Positions 1 to 9,326 of a stretch of DNA of 64,000 nt are shown one piece after another. The DNA is from Elusimicrobia bacterium UBA6262 (GTDB taxonomy: Bacteria > CAYTYR01 > UBA6262): assembly GCA_002441095.1 (NCBI GenBank), contig DJVG01000034.1, positions 65,143 through 129,142 of the forward strand, in the 5' to 3' direction. Within the stretch, counting starts at the first letter, position 1. Each line of letters opens with the position of its first letter. Position numbers and translations under genes: made by a program. The notes beneath the pieces were generated by a model. It searched no databases, was not told where the DNA came from, and saw only the letters and a program-made list of their open reading frames with translations.

Positions 1-1833
1 CTGCAACAACTTGCCTTTATACATAACAATTTTCTCCTCCTCTTTAGAAGCATCATTAAGCAATATTAGTTTCTCATCGACATGCATGATATATATTCCC
101 GTTCCCGGCTCGCCATAAAGATATAGCGGAGCCCAGGGATATTGCTGGTCCTTATTACAAAGGTAAGGCCACAATGTCCGGGCAAATGCTTTAACCTTCA
201 GATAAGGGATACTGATCCGATATCCTTCGCCATACTGTTCGTAACTTGCAGTCTCTCCGCAAGACAAATAAATTCCGCCAGATTTTACCCAATCCAGTAC
301 TAAGTCCTGGGTCAGGCTGTGGCCATAAGGATGGCTATAGCTGAATATAAACCGGTAGTCATCAAGGATATTATCCTGCACTAAGGTGTCATCGATTATA
401 TCTAAATCTATAGAGGACCGTAAATTACTGGCTAAAGCCAGATTAAGGTTCAAGGACCCCGGTTCCAGGGCTGCGGAATCAGCACTGACCAGCAAAGCGG
501 CTTCCACTCTTCTCGAACCATTGACCAGGTAAGGGTAATTATTGGCCAGGTTCTTGGCTACCTCGCTTGGCCGCCCAAGAGGGATACAGTTATTGCTTTT
601 CCCGGTGCAAGACACTCTTGTACCATAATCTATCCCGAATAATGTTTTAAAATACAAACCCTCTATATCTCCGGAGGCATAATCAAAGACCCTCATAACT
701 ACTTCATCAGGCGCGGTTTCTATGGTTTCTTCAGTCTCTATCGCGGCATGATAATGTTTAGCCGCCGTTGATAACAAGCTCTTATTGGAAAAACTTTCAG
801 CGTAATTACTGCCTAAATTTGTAATCCTCACACCGGCATTAAGCTCTCCAGCCAGCTTGGCCTGGCCGGCGAAATCCGCTCCGGTAATCACATCCCCATA
901 TCCCCCGGTAACCAGGTAAACAGGTTTCCCCGGAAAAAATTGTTTGGTCAATATCAGCCATTTTCTGGCATATGCAGTCATAGTTTGCATATACCATCTG
1001 ACAAAGGTCAGATAATGGTTGCGTCCCGAGATGTCCTTAAGATCCCTATTCAGTAGCCGGTTTTCATACCATTGCTCTAAATTCCTGGTTACCGGCTGGT
1101 CCAGGGCAAATAGCTCATGCCAAATTTTCCTGAAAACCTTATATAAAAGATCTTGGTGCAGGTTAATCTTCTTTATCGGCCAATCAATATTATCCCAAGA
1201 CGCATAAGCTGTACCCCAGTCCTTATTCAAGTTATCCAATATCACATATTTCTGAGTGCAATAATTGACAAAATCCTGCCGGGCATACTGGTCATTGCAC
1301 CACCACCCGCTATGTTTATGCCCCTGGCGGTTAATCCCATCTGATGAGGGATAGATGGCTTCACCCCAGACACCGCTAATCCCTATCAGCACGCTTTCTA
1401 TAACTTCATTCTGGTCATACCGCTCAGCGATCATCCTGATGAATTTTTCAATATACTCAGGTAAAAAAGGATTCCAGATGGATTGGATATCGCATTCCTG
1501 CCCATGTTCAAGGCACTTGGCAAATACTGACTGGGAAGAATCACTGAACCATTCAGGTATTGAATAATTGGGTCCTAAAATTATAAAAGGCACCCATTTT
1601 AGTTTATGCGCAATGATTTTTTTTACCACTTCATCGTAAGCGCTGAAATCAAGACAGCCTTTTACCGGTTCGATCATTGACCAGTAAACATACGATTGGA
1701 GTGAAGTAATGCCATATTTTTTCACTTCTTCATAAACGCTGTCCGCCAGCAGTTCCGGTTTTACCCTGCCGAACGCCTGCCATTGCTGGATGATATGGGG
1801 TTTAGCCGCTATTTTCTGAGATGGAGTTGACAT
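1..1833 (-). CDS. Glycoside hydrolase-like protein, GH14/GH42-like TIM barrel (3' end cut by window)
   Basis: I translated 611 codons open from ATG at 1833 to the window edge. The N-terminal part reads like a clan-A type TIM barrel: an early W..IEP.KG.LDFSAYDEVVKK strand-helix unit (about residues 50-75), then GISGVWGEAIYPS near residue 150 and a GWWCNDQYARQDF stretch about 20 residues later. These resemble the GELRYPSYP and FQCYD blocks of beta-amylase-like GH14 proteins, with a candidate acid Glu in the GE pair. The later part has a Rossmann-like segment ending in GGIYLSCGE, as in the trimerisation domain of GH42 enzymes. It starts 7 bp after the methyltransferase gene and ends the polysaccharide cluster as far as visible. 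Substrate unknown; family placement is tentative. Confidence 0.6.
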   Translation of the reverse strand, partial: MSTPSQKIAAKPHIIQQWQAFGRVKPELLADSVYEEVKKYGITSLQSYVYWSMIEPVKGCLDFSAYDEVVKKIIAHKLKWVPFIILGPNYSIPEWFSDSSQSVFAKCLEHGQECDIQSIWNPFLPEYIEKFIRMIAERYDQNEVIESVLIGISGVWGEAIYPSSDGINRQGHKHSGWWCNDQYARQDFVNYCTQKYVILDNLNKDWGTAYASWDNIDWPIKKINLHQDLLYKVFRKIWHELFALDQPVTRNLEQWYENRLLNRDLKDISGRNHYLTFVRWYMQTMTAYARKWLILTKQFFPGKPVYLVTGGYGDVITGADFAGQAKLAGELNAGVRITNLGSNYAESFSNKSLLSTAAKHYHAAIETEETIETAPDEVVMRVFDYASGDIEGLYFKTLFGIDYGTRVSCTGKSNNCIPLGRPSEVAKNLANNYPYLVNGSRRVEAALLVSADSAALEPGSLNLNLALASNLRSSIDLDIIDDTLVQDNILDDYRFIFSYSHPYGHSLTQDLVLDWVKSGGIYLSCGETASYEQYGEGYRISIPYLKVKAFARTLWPYLCNKDQQYPWAPLYLYGEPGTGIYIMHVDEKLILLNDASKEEEKIVMYKGKLLQ

Positions 1834-1840
1834 AGCGCGA

Positions 1841-2581
1841 CTATTTTACAGCCTTGATAATAACTCGCCCGTGTACCGGCATATTCCTCCTGAGCAATCC
1901 TTTAGCCAGGTCTTTCCAATGTAATGGGGTTTTATGGAGGACCTCAAATCCCGTAAAGCCAACATCCCGCAGCATCGCTTTTATAGCGCTGATAGTAGGC
2001 AGGTGCCAATTAGTGGGATCCTGATTAAAAGTAGAACCTTGCACATATTCCAGCAATGGCCGGTTATTCATATTTTTCAGGTAAGCTGTTTCTATGATCA
2101 GTGTTCTTTTGCAAACCTGGGCAATTTTTTCCAAGGCCAGGACCGGATACTTCAAATGATATAAAACCCCTAGAAACAAAACCAGATCAAATTCTCCCAG
2201 CTTCTTCGGGTCAATATCATATACATCCAAGTCAACATATTTAACTTTAGACTGCAGGATCTCTTTAGCTACCTGAAATCCCTTAGTGCCCAAACTGGCA
2301 TATTTTACTTCATCAGCCCTTTGCATGCGATACAGGTTATCAATAGCCACAACTTCCCTGGCTCCTCTTTTTTCACATTCGAAGCTGTAGAAACCGTCCC
2401 AGGCGCCTATATCCAGGACTCTTTGCCCTTTTAAATCTCCGGGCAAAGCAAGCCGGTTTATAGTAATGAGATTATCCATTACTTTACCCGGCGTAATAAT
2501 TCCTTCCCCTAAAGGGATAGAATGCCCCCAAAAAGGTACTTCTTTGATCTTAGCTAATATCTGTTCCTTGGACATCGTCAT
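1841..2581 (-). CDS. CmoB-like class I SAM-dependent methyltransferase
   Basis: This Rossmann-fold methyltransferase has the SAM motif I VLDIGAWDGFYSFE followed by an acidic strand VVAIDN, and the post-motif FLGVLYHLKYPVLALE that is typical of the CmoB/DUF1698 family. CmoB itself carboxymethylates tRNA. Its position between a glycosidase and a capsule-type glycosyltransferase makes a sugar or glycan substrate more likely here (inference). An upstream in-frame GTG at 2590 sits inside the GAGAGG ribosome binding site, so I chose ATG at 2581, 7 bases after it. About 246 residues. Confidence 0.75.
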   Translation of the reverse strand: MTMSKEQILAKIKEVPFWGHSIPLGEGIITPGKVMDNLITINRLALPGDLKGQRVLDIGAWDGFYSFECEKRGAREVVAIDNLYRMQRADEVKYASLGTKGFQVAKEILQSKVKYVDLDVYDIDPKKLGEFDLVLFLGVLYHLKYPVLALEKIAQVCKRTLIIETAYLKNMNNRPLLEYVQGSTFNQDPTNWHLPTISAIKAMLRDVGFTGFEVLHKTPLHWKDLAKGLLRRNMPVHGRVIIKAVK

Positions 2582-2594
2582 TCCCGGCACCTCT

Positions 2595-3782
2595 CTATTG
2601 AGTTTTTATGTGCTCTAATAAATGCCGCCATTTTCCTTTGGCCTGGTCTGCATCCAGTTCATCTTTTAGGGTATCGGCAATCCTAATTTCTTCAGGTTTT
2701 GTAACCTTCTTGATAAAACCAGTTGGTTCGGCGTCAAATAACAAAGCATCCAGATAGTCTGCGTGCCGGTGTTTTAACTGCAGCAGGGGATATAAATAAT
2801 ATGAGGGTATCCCGAGTGCAGCACTGCAAAAATTAGCCGAAGAAAAAAATGAAAATACCGCCTTTATTCTTCCGGCATTAAAAATGATCACTTTCTCCAG
2901 ATATTCTTTTTGGTCGATCATCGTGATCCCGGCCAGAGAAACACCCTGGTAATCGTCCTGGGTGTCATGCGGATGCCATTTCATAAACAGCTGATTAGCG
3001 GGATAAGCTGCTCTTATTCTGCCTAAAACTTCATTCATGATCGAGCTGAATCGTTCCCTTTCGGGGATATACGTCACGAGATTATGCCCTATAAACAGGA
3101 TCGTATCTTCAGGCAGGGATAATACTTGCTCTTGATCACTGAATTTTATCTGGTCCAGGGTCAAAGACATTTTTTCGTATTCTGATTTATATCCTGGCGG
3201 ACTGGAACGGTTAAAAAATATCTCTTTAGCAAACATAGCAGTCCCTAACAGCCTGTTGCCGATATTAACACTGCCGGGGACATATTGATACCGGAGCATC
3301 CGGCCATAGAATAGCAAAGAATAAAAGGAAAGCGCCAGGGACCGCCACAGGGATGTTTTTATATTTCCCAGGAGATTGTATTTCAACGGATTTAACTGAT
3401 AAACCAGGTGATAGGATTTAATCCGGTAATGCTTCTTTCTCAGTTCATCGATATGGCGGTAAAGATTCAGGCAAGACAATTCAGAATCATCAAAAAAGAA
3501 AAATACCGATTCTTTTGGGATCTCTATCTTCTTTATTGCCTGCTTATGCCTGATGGCCTGCTTTAATCCTTTAATTACATTCTTCTCATAATTGCAATAC
3601 GGCAGATGATGCACCCGGTCAAAGTAATCGCCCAGCCTAAGCTGATCATATTTATAAAGCTGGGGATAATGGGTGATCAGCAGTTCAAACTTGATATCCT
3701 TGTCCAGTTCACGCATTAACTGCGTCAGGCCTAGCGAAATAATGATATCCACCTGCCTGATAGCGTGAAAATAAAAAATCAT
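2595..3782 (-). CDS. Putative capsule-type GT-B glycosyltransferase (polysialyltransferase/GT52-like)
   Basis: About 395 residues with no membrane segments. The C-terminal half has the order LFIGHNL, a basic MKWHPHD block and AVFSFFSSANFCSAALGIP. This HP-motif followed by an SS(A) motif pattern is that of bacterial sialyl/polysialyltransferases, where the His and Ser residues contact the CMP-sugar donor. The N-terminal half is divergent. The two CMP-sugar synthetase-like genes in the same cluster fit a CMP-linked donor. The family assignment rests on short motifs read by eye; another GT-B family is possible. Confidence 0.5.
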   Translation of the reverse strand: MIFYFHAIRQVDIIISLGLTQLMRELDKDIKFELLITHYPQLYKYDQLRLGDYFDRVHHLPYCNYEKNVIKGLKQAIRHKQAIKKIEIPKESVFFFFDDSELSCLNLYRHIDELRKKHYRIKSYHLVYQLNPLKYNLLGNIKTSLWRSLALSFYSLLFYGRMLRYQYVPGSVNIGNRLLGTAMFAKEIFFNRSSPPGYKSEYEKMSLTLDQIKFSDQEQVLSLPEDTILFIGHNLVTYIPERERFSSIMNEVLGRIRAAYPANQLFMKWHPHDTQDDYQGVSLAGITMIDQKEYLEKVIIFNAGRIKAVFSFFSSANFCSAALGIPSYYLYPLLQLKHRHADYLDALLFDAEPTGFIKKVTKPEEIRIADTLKDELDADQAKGKWRHLLEHIKTQ

Positions 3783-3824
3783 TTATACCACCATCCCATA
3801 ATTATAGGAACAATACTTATGAAT

Positions 3825-5294
3825 TTATTTCGCTCGAAATAAAGCACGTATATAATGCAATTCCTTTTGACTGAACGAGCGCACAGTAAAAAGAAATATT
3901 ATATACGAAGTGATACCTGCCAGAATGGTCCAGAGCAGATTATGATAGTACCAGCGTACAAAATGCATTACTATTCCCATTAATATCGAAGACAATATGA
4001 ATTTACTTATTTCTTTAATACCATAGGTGAACTTAAAATGGCGTTTTACCGTTGTATTAATAATGTTAAAAGATATAAAAAAACTGACAAAAGAAGTAAT
4101 TGCCGCTACGAGAATGTTCTTATAAATACTAATAAATATCAAATTCAACGCTAAACTGGTTGCCCCTGAAATTATGTTAACATAAAAGAGGATCTTGGTC
4201 CTTAATTGTACCAACAAAAGGTTAGTAAGGATCAAATTAATTCCAAAGAATAAGACTCCTAAAGCAATAAAAGGGATACACCAAAAAGCAGCTTCTGCAA
4301 CCTGCCAATTAGCCAGCAACACCAGGATATCTTTGCCGACGACTAAACTGCCGGTGATAAAAGGGATAGCTACTACTAGAAACAGTTTAATACTATAATG
4401 CAGGGTGTTCTTGACTTCATGTTCTTTTTTCTCATCATTAGCCCTGGCCAGGCTTGGCAGCAAAGACATATTCAGGGCTTTTGGTACCACGCCAATAACC
4501 CCACCGACACTATGAGCAGGACTATATAGTCCTACTGCGCTTGCTGACATTAATCCCCCGATAATATACCGGTCACTGGAATACATAATAAATTCCAAAA
4601 TATATGATAATATCAGGGGTATGCCAAGCTTTATATCCTCTACTATTTGTTTCACTTTCAATACTGGGAAACTGAACCCGATCTCCCTTAATAATTTCAC
4701 AGTGACATAACTGTAGGCGATAAGACTGGAATAAATCTCCGCCTGCAAGACTACATTAATATTTTTTACTTTGAAAACGAAAAACCCGATCAGCGCAAAA
4801 AGAACCAGCAATACTGAATTCACAATAGCTGAATAAATTAAAATATTGATCCTATGCGTATAACGAAAAAAATGAGCTATCTGCCCGCTCATAAATTTCA
4901 TCAGGATTACCAGACATATCAAACCCATAGAAAATGTTATGTCATTATGATAAATGGTACCTTTAACAAATCCGTCTAAGCCCATTAAGAGAGCGAAAAT
5001 TATCATTAGCACATATAATTGGAAAAAGAACTGCGGATAAAATAACTTATTTTGTTCCTGAGGATCTTTTGTAGACGGCACAAATCTCTTATACTTAAAT
5101 CCTACCCCCAAAGAGGATATAACACACAAGAATTCTACCCCGGTCTTTAACAGGACATACCCACCGTAAACAGTAATACCAAAGTTTTTGATCAGAACCG
5201 GCAATAAGATCAGGCCTTGCAAAGTAGAAAAAGCATACCATATTATAGTTAGTACATTATTTTTAACAAAATTTGTCTTATAATCATTGGCCAC
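3825..5294 (-). CDS. wzx: Oligosaccharide flippase, Wzx-like (polysaccharide biosynthesis membrane protein)
   Basis: A 489-residue, very hydrophobic protein with roughly 12-14 predicted transmembrane helices and a short basic cytoplasmic start (NDYKTNFVKNN). Helix 1 reads IIWYAFSTLQGLILLPVLI with the following GGYVLL, as usual in Wzx/MATE-like flippases. It should move undecaprenyl-diphosphate-linked repeat units across the inner membrane. The start codon is GTG, 8 bases after an AGGA. No Wzy polymerase was seen in the window; the Wzz-like protein at 11866 supports a Wzx/Wzy-type pathway. Confidence 0.85.
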   Translation of the reverse strand: MANDYKTNFVKNNVLTIIWYAFSTLQGLILLPVLIKNFGITVYGGYVLLKTGVEFLCVISSLGVGFKYKRFVPSTKDPQEQNKLFYPQFFFQLYVLMIIFALLMGLDGFVKGTIYHNDITFSMGLICLVILMKFMSGQIAHFFRYTHRINILIYSAIVNSVLLVLFALIGFFVFKVKNINVVLQAEIYSSLIAYSYVTVKLLREIGFSFPVLKVKQIVEDIKLGIPLILSYILEFIMYSSDRYIIGGLMSASAVGLYSPAHSVGGVIGVVPKALNMSLLPSLARANDEKKEHEVKNTLHYSIKLFLVVAIPFITGSLVVGKDILVLLANWQVAEAAFWCIPFIALGVLFFGINLILTNLLLVQLRTKILFYVNIISGATSLALNLIFISIYKNILVAAITSFVSFFISFNIINTTVKRHFKFTYGIKEISKFILSSILMGIVMHFVRWYYHNLLWTILAGITSYIIFLFTVRSFSQKELHYIRALFRAK

Positions 5295-5321
5295 TAATAT
5301 GTTCCTGATAAGTGATTTTAA

Positions 5322-6287
5322 TCATCTTAAACTGTAAATCCTGGTTTCATGATTAGACAAAGGATATGCTTCTTTCTTTACTAGCTCATAGGCACTGGAA
5401 ATAGGATACTTACTCATCACTACATCGCTAGGATCTCTTTTCCCTTCCCTATTCACTAAATAAAGTTTCCTAACCTTTAATCTGTCGATTTCAGACAAAT
5501 AGTATTTTAAGTTGTCCAAGGTCATATGCTGAAAACTCATAGTATTAATGAACAAGTCTACCTTTCTGCTTAATTTTGGCAGGAGCCAGGGAGCTAACAG
5601 GATAACAACTTTTTCTGTTTCAGTAATATTTATAGAATCAAGATCCTTTTCCTTAACCGCTACTTTAACTTTCAGGCCGCTATTACTCAGATAATAATAA
5701 CTCAGGGATAAATTTTCCGGCAGGTCAATCAGTATATAAGTTTTTATGGCGAATTCCTTTGATGAAATAAGTTTCTCGCAAAGACCGCCAAATCCGCCAC
5801 CGATCTCCATAATGGTTTCAATGCTGTCAGCCGAAAATTCCTGCTTTAATTTTTCATGATAATAGAACATTCTAATACAAAAATCAGTTACTTTCCTATG
5901 ACCAAGCAAATAGTAACATGGATTACCAACCAGATTATCGGTCAGTCCGTTCATTTTTATCTTACACTGTTTATTTACCCTGTACATCTGCATTAATATA
6001 TCCCTGATACCCCGTACTTTTTGCCAAAAAGGTATACCTTTTGGCCAGGGCTTAAAACTCGCAATACTTTGCGGTTGTGGTAAATACCATAACGGCCGGT
6101 CCGGGAAGGAAATTGTTCCTCCGGAAAGAGCGGTTCTCCTGAAATTTATCAGATTCGATTCGTTTAAATGGGCAGGGAAATAATCAATCTTGGCATTTTC
6201 AACCGGAGAGTGTTTCCAGCCTCCATTACTGGTAGCGCTTAAATCCCGCAGGGTCTTGAAAAGTTCTATGGTTTCTTTTTCAAACAT
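5322..6287 (-). CDS. Putative sugar O-methyltransferase
   Basis: 321 residues. The middle has NPCYYLLGHRKVTDFCIR followed by the SAM-binding motif IMEIGGGFGGLCEKLI and then ILIDLPENLSLSYYYL. This is the layout of the putative sugar O-methyltransferase family found in O-antigen and capsule clusters. It probably adds a methyl cap or decoration to a sugar of the nascent glycan. A strong TAAGGAGG lies 5-7 bases before the ATG. It sits between wzx and the CMP-sugar synthetase gene with short gaps. Confidence 0.7.
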   Translation of the reverse strand: MFEKETIELFKTLRDLSATSNGGWKHSPVENAKIDYFPAHLNESNLINFRRTALSGGTISFPDRPLWYLPQPQSIASFKPWPKGIPFWQKVRGIRDILMQMYRVNKQCKIKMNGLTDNLVGNPCYYLLGHRKVTDFCIRMFYYHEKLKQEFSADSIETIMEIGGGFGGLCEKLISSKEFAIKTYILIDLPENLSLSYYYLSNSGLKVKVAVKEKDLDSINITETEKVVILLAPWLLPKLSRKVDLFINTMSFQHMTLDNLKYYLSEIDRLKVRKLYLVNREGKRDPSDVVMSKYPISSAYELVKKEAYPLSNHETRIYSLR

Positions 6288-6312
6288 TTATTCCTCCTTA
6301 TTTTTTATAATA

Positions 6313-7032
6313 TTATTGATTAGGCTTAATACCATGTTCACTAATAAGTTTTTCCGACAACCATAAATCCAGCTCATCATGTATATCAATAAAAGGTAGT
6401 TCTTCGTTATTTATAACAACTTCTACGTTGTTTCCCAGCCGCCGGCCCTGTTTAATGAACTCTGACCTGGTCGCACAAGCTAATCCAGTATCTTCCCTGT
6501 ATAATGGTTCTCTTTTCTGCCGGGGCCCATACTGCAAATCTGGCGCTAAGCGGACCATTTTCCCATCAACTCGGCGCCAGTAGTTTTTGTGGGTTTTAGT
6601 CACTACGAAGACCGAATCCAAGTTTGGGTCAGAGAGGATCTTTTGCACTGTTTCCTGCAGCATATACCTGGACCGGAATATGTCGGTTAATTGCAGAAAT
6701 ACCACTACATCGGCCTTATACTGCTCATTTTTCTCCAGCCATTCAACGCCGTGTTTAAGCACTGCTTCCGTAGTTGTGTCATCCTGGGCCAATTCAGCCG
6801 GCCTAATAAAAGGGATCTCGGCGCCATAATTCCTTGCAATCTGAGCTATTTCCTGGTCATCGGTTGAAACGATGACACGATCGATCAAAGCGCATTGTTT
6901 AGCAGCTTCGATAGTGTAGGCGATCAGCGGCTTGCCGGCTAACAGCTTAATATTTTTTCTGGGTAATCCTTTCGACCCGCCCCGGGCCGGGATTATAGCT
7001 ACTACTTGAAGCTTATTTTTCTCATTTGTCAT
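6313..7032 (-). CDS. CMP-sugar synthetase, acylneuraminate cytidylyltransferase family (NeuA/PseF-like)
   Basis: 239 residues, the normal length for the single-domain family. The CTP-binding loop is intact: IPARGGSKGLPRKN at about residues 14-27, then the strand VIVSTDDQEIA and a VVFLQLTDIFRS block where NeuA has its metal site. Members link CMP to 2-keto-3-deoxy acids such as neuraminic, pseudaminic or legionaminic acid. No NeuB, PseI or LegI homologue is present, so the acid is unknown. The divergent DAHP-synthase-like gene at 8394 is the best candidate for making it. The start overlaps the upstream gene by 11 bp, suggesting coupled translation. Confidence 0.82.
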   Translation of the reverse strand: MTNEKNKLQVVAIIPARGGSKGLPRKNIKLLAGKPLIAYTIEAAKQCALIDRVIVSTDDQEIAQIARNYGAEIPFIRPAELAQDDTTTEAVLKHGVEWLEKNEQYKADVVVFLQLTDIFRSRYMLQETVQKILSDPNLDSVFVVTKTHKNYWRRVDGKMVRLAPDLQYGPRQKREPLYREDTGLACATRSEFIKQGRRLGNNVEVVINNEELPFIDIHDELDLWLSEKLISEHGIKPNQ

Positions 7033-8377
7033 TGTTTTTCCACCAGTCAGAGATCAATTGTTCAGCTACCTGGAAATCGTTTGCTTTACTGACATTAAGC
7101 ATATGGATCAGCCCTTCGATCTCCAGCATTCCTACTTTGGGCCCTAATCTTTCACCTCTGCGGATAAATTCGCTGTAGGTAGCCGTGCACAAGCCCGAAA
7201 TCCCGATATGCAAAGGGTTTTTGTATTTACTCGGGACAAAACCTTCATCCAGCCGTACCAGCTTGCCTTCTTCTTCGCGCCAGCAGGATTTATATTCCGG
7301 AATAGCCGGTAAAACACTGTCAAAGCCTTCTTCTACCAGCATCCTGATGGTTTGATCGATGATATTTTTTGGCCGGAAAGGATAGGTACTGCTTAAGTAT
7401 ACGACCACATCAGGGATGATCGCCTGCTGCTCTAAAACCTCCACCGTATATTTCAGTATTTCCTCTATTTCAATATAATCCTGTGAAAATTCCGGCGGCC
7501 TTTTCAGGCAGATTATTTTCTTATGTTTCTTGGCCAGATTGATATATTCATCATTATCGCAGGTTAAAACTATCTGCTTTATATAACGGGAAGCCAAAGC
7601 CCGTTCAATGGTATAATCCAATAGCGGCCGTCCGCCTAAACTAGCGATCTCCCCTTTCAACGGGATAACTGCCACACAATTTAGCTTCTCCGGATCAAGA
7701 TTTTTATTTAGATGTCCATTTTCAAAAGTTTCCAGTATCCCCACTATTTTGCGGCATCTTTCCTCATCGGAGCTTTGATGTATCCCATGATAGTGGTAGA
7801 CACTGGCTTCGGGTTCATAGATTATTTTATAACCCTGGGTTAAGACCTGCTTCCCCCAAACCCGGTCTTCAATATTTGTAACTTGCTCATCAAACGGTAT
7901 TTTTTCCCATACTGACCGCTTGATCAAACTATTGGCATTATGAAAAAACGGATCCTTGATCTGCACCTTGCGGTCAAGTCCAAAAGTAATAAGCAGGTCC
8001 CGTTTATCAAAATCACTGCTATATGATAAGGGTTCTTGCCGGCCATATACCCCGGCAACATCAGGAGGAATAATACTATTAACAAGGTTAGATAACCATT
8101 TGTTATTAGTAGGAATGCAATGCCCGGAAAGACAGCAAATATATTCCCCTTTTGACTGCTTAATACCGTAATTGATAGCTTTACCTGGCTTAAAATCGTT
8201 TAGCGAAACAATATTTACATTATACAGTTTAGCCTTATCAATAGTCTTATCTGTGCTCTGATTATCAACCAGGATCACTTCGAAATCCTGGAAATCCTGC
8301 TTAAAAACAGCTGCCAGGCAGGAAGAGATCCATCTTTCTTCATTTTTGGTCCTGATAATAATAGAAACTTTTGGCAT
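7022..8377 (-). CDS. Fusion: GT2 glycosyltransferase + degenerate CMP-sugar synthetase domain
   Basis: 451 residues. Residues 1 to about 225 are a GT-A family 2 glycosyltransferase (VSIIIRTKNEERWI, VDNQSTDKT, then CLSGHCIPTNNKW in place of a DXD). Residues about 233-451 match the cytidylyltransferase encoded by the next gene in length and layout (VAVIPLKG..GGRPLLDYTIERA, VVYLSSTYPFRP, FIRRGERLGPKV). The catalytic PARGGSKG.PRKN loop is shortened to PLKGEIASLGGR, losing the basic residues. The second domain is therefore probably inactive or binds the sugar nucleotide without making it (inference). It may have arisen by duplication of the neighbouring gene. Confidence 0.78.
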   Translation of the reverse strand: MPKVSIIIRTKNEERWISSCLAAVFKQDFQDFEVILVDNQSTDKTIDKAKLYNVNIVSLNDFKPGKAINYGIKQSKGEYICCLSGHCIPTNNKWLSNLVNSIIPPDVAGVYGRQEPLSYSSDFDKRDLLITFGLDRKVQIKDPFFHNANSLIKRSVWEKIPFDEQVTNIEDRVWGKQVLTQGYKIIYEPEASVYHYHGIHQSSDEERCRKIVGILETFENGHLNKNLDPEKLNCVAVIPLKGEIASLGGRPLLDYTIERALASRYIKQIVLTCDNDEYINLAKKHKKIICLKRPPEFSQDYIEIEEILKYTVEVLEQQAIIPDVVVYLSSTYPFRPKNIIDQTIRMLVEEGFDSVLPAIPEYKSCWREEEGKLVRLDEGFVPSKYKNPLHIGISGLCTATYSEFIRRGERLGPKVGMLEIEGLIHMLNVSKANDFQVAEQLISDWWKNNDK

Positions 8378-8393
8378 AACCTACCTCTATTGG

Positions 8394-9317
8394 CTAACGG
8401 TTAGATATGATTTTCGATATTGCTTCCAACTGTTTAGCTAGTATGGCAAAATCCTTAAAATTAAGCGCCTGTAAAGGGTCAACCCAGGCTTTTTCAGGGT
8501 TCGGGTGAACCTCGATCAATAATCCATTGGCCCCAGCGGCAATAGCCGCCCGGGAAATAGCCGCGACATAGGCCCGTTTGAAGGTGGCGTGACTGGGATC
8601 CACAAAGACTGGGACCGAAGGTGCATATTCCTTGAGCGCGGGAATCGCCTGGATATCGATAATGGCCCTGGATTCAACATTATGGGTATGAGGCGCCACT
8701 ATTCCCCGTTCACAAAAGACGAAATTATGCTTTCCCCTGGCTTCAAAATGTTCCCCTACCCCCAGCAGGGAGCGCAGGCTTTCTCCATAGTGACGCTTGA
8801 TCATCACTGGCTTATCTGTAGTACACAAAGCCTCGATCAGGTCCATATTAAACATATGCCGGTACCCGATCTGGAACATATCAACATATTTGGACATTAT
8901 GGGCAATGAGTCAGCATAGACGATCTCTGAAATGATTGGTAACCCGTATTTTTCCCCGGCTTCTTTGAAATAGGCAAAACGTTTCTCCGCCCTTTGGAAC
9001 AGTTCATTCTTGGGCATTATTTCCTTGCGTTCCTTGCTTTTTTCATTAGTATCCGAGTCAGCCACGCCAATAGGATCGCCATAAGGGAAAGTCAGCGGCT
9101 TAAAAATACCGCCGCGCAGCATGGTAGCCCCGGCCTCTTTTACCGCCTTAGCCACCTCGAATATTTGCGTCTTGCTTTCTACCGTGCAGGGGCCGGCCAT
9201 CAGGACGATCTTATCTCCGCCCAGGTCAATATCCTTAACTTTAATTTCCCGCCGGTAGTCTTTTCTGCTTACCAACGGGATATTATTCTGTAAATCATTT
9301 TGTGAAATATCTTTCAT
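8394..9317 (-). CDS. Divergent DAHP synthase-like (class I-beta) PEP aldolase, possible ulosonic acid synthase
   Basis: 307 residues, matching the class I-beta DAHP/KDO8P synthase barrel: AGPCTVES (41-48), LRGGIFKP (67-74), CERG (202-205), VDPSH (239-243) and EVHP (269-272). Differences from ordinary DAHP synthases: an extra charged segment at about 81-112, and QIGYRH (149-154) where the family has QIGARN, at the position that helps bind the phosphorylated aldose. KDO8P synthase hallmarks (KANRSS) are absent. The gene lies in the sugar cluster between an IolB-like gene and a CMP-sugar synthetase fusion, not with aromatic genes. Condensation of PEP with an aldose other than erythrose 4-phosphate is plausible; plain DAHP synthesis cannot be excluded. 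Confidence 0.7.
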   Translation of the reverse strand: MKDISQNDLQNNIPLVSRKDYRREIKVKDIDLGGDKIVLMAGPCTVESKTQIFEVAKAVKEAGATMLRGGIFKPLTFPYGDPIGVADSDTNEKSKERKEIMPKNELFQRAEKRFAYFKEAGEKYGLPIISEIVYADSLPIMSKYVDMFQIGYRHMFNMDLIEALCTTDKPVMIKRHYGESLRSLLGVGEHFEARGKHNFVFCERGIVAPHTHNVESRAIIDIQAIPALKEYAPSVPVFVDPSHATFKRAYVAAISRAAIAAGANGLLIEVHPNPEKAWVDPLQALNFKDFAILAKQLEAISKIISNR

Positions 9318-9326
9318 CTCTGCTCC

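Noticed and set aside
5133..5293. Plus-strand open frames throughout the window as possible genes
   Set aside because: Every plus-strand frame of any length is the mirror of a well-supported minus-strand gene, lacks ribosome binding sites and has no recognisable motif. A minus-only layout fits all neighbours.
8394..9317. Assignment as KDO8P synthase (kdsA)
   Set aside because: The KANRSS signature of KdsA is absent, and the LRGGIFKP and DPSH blocks match DAHP synthase I-beta better.
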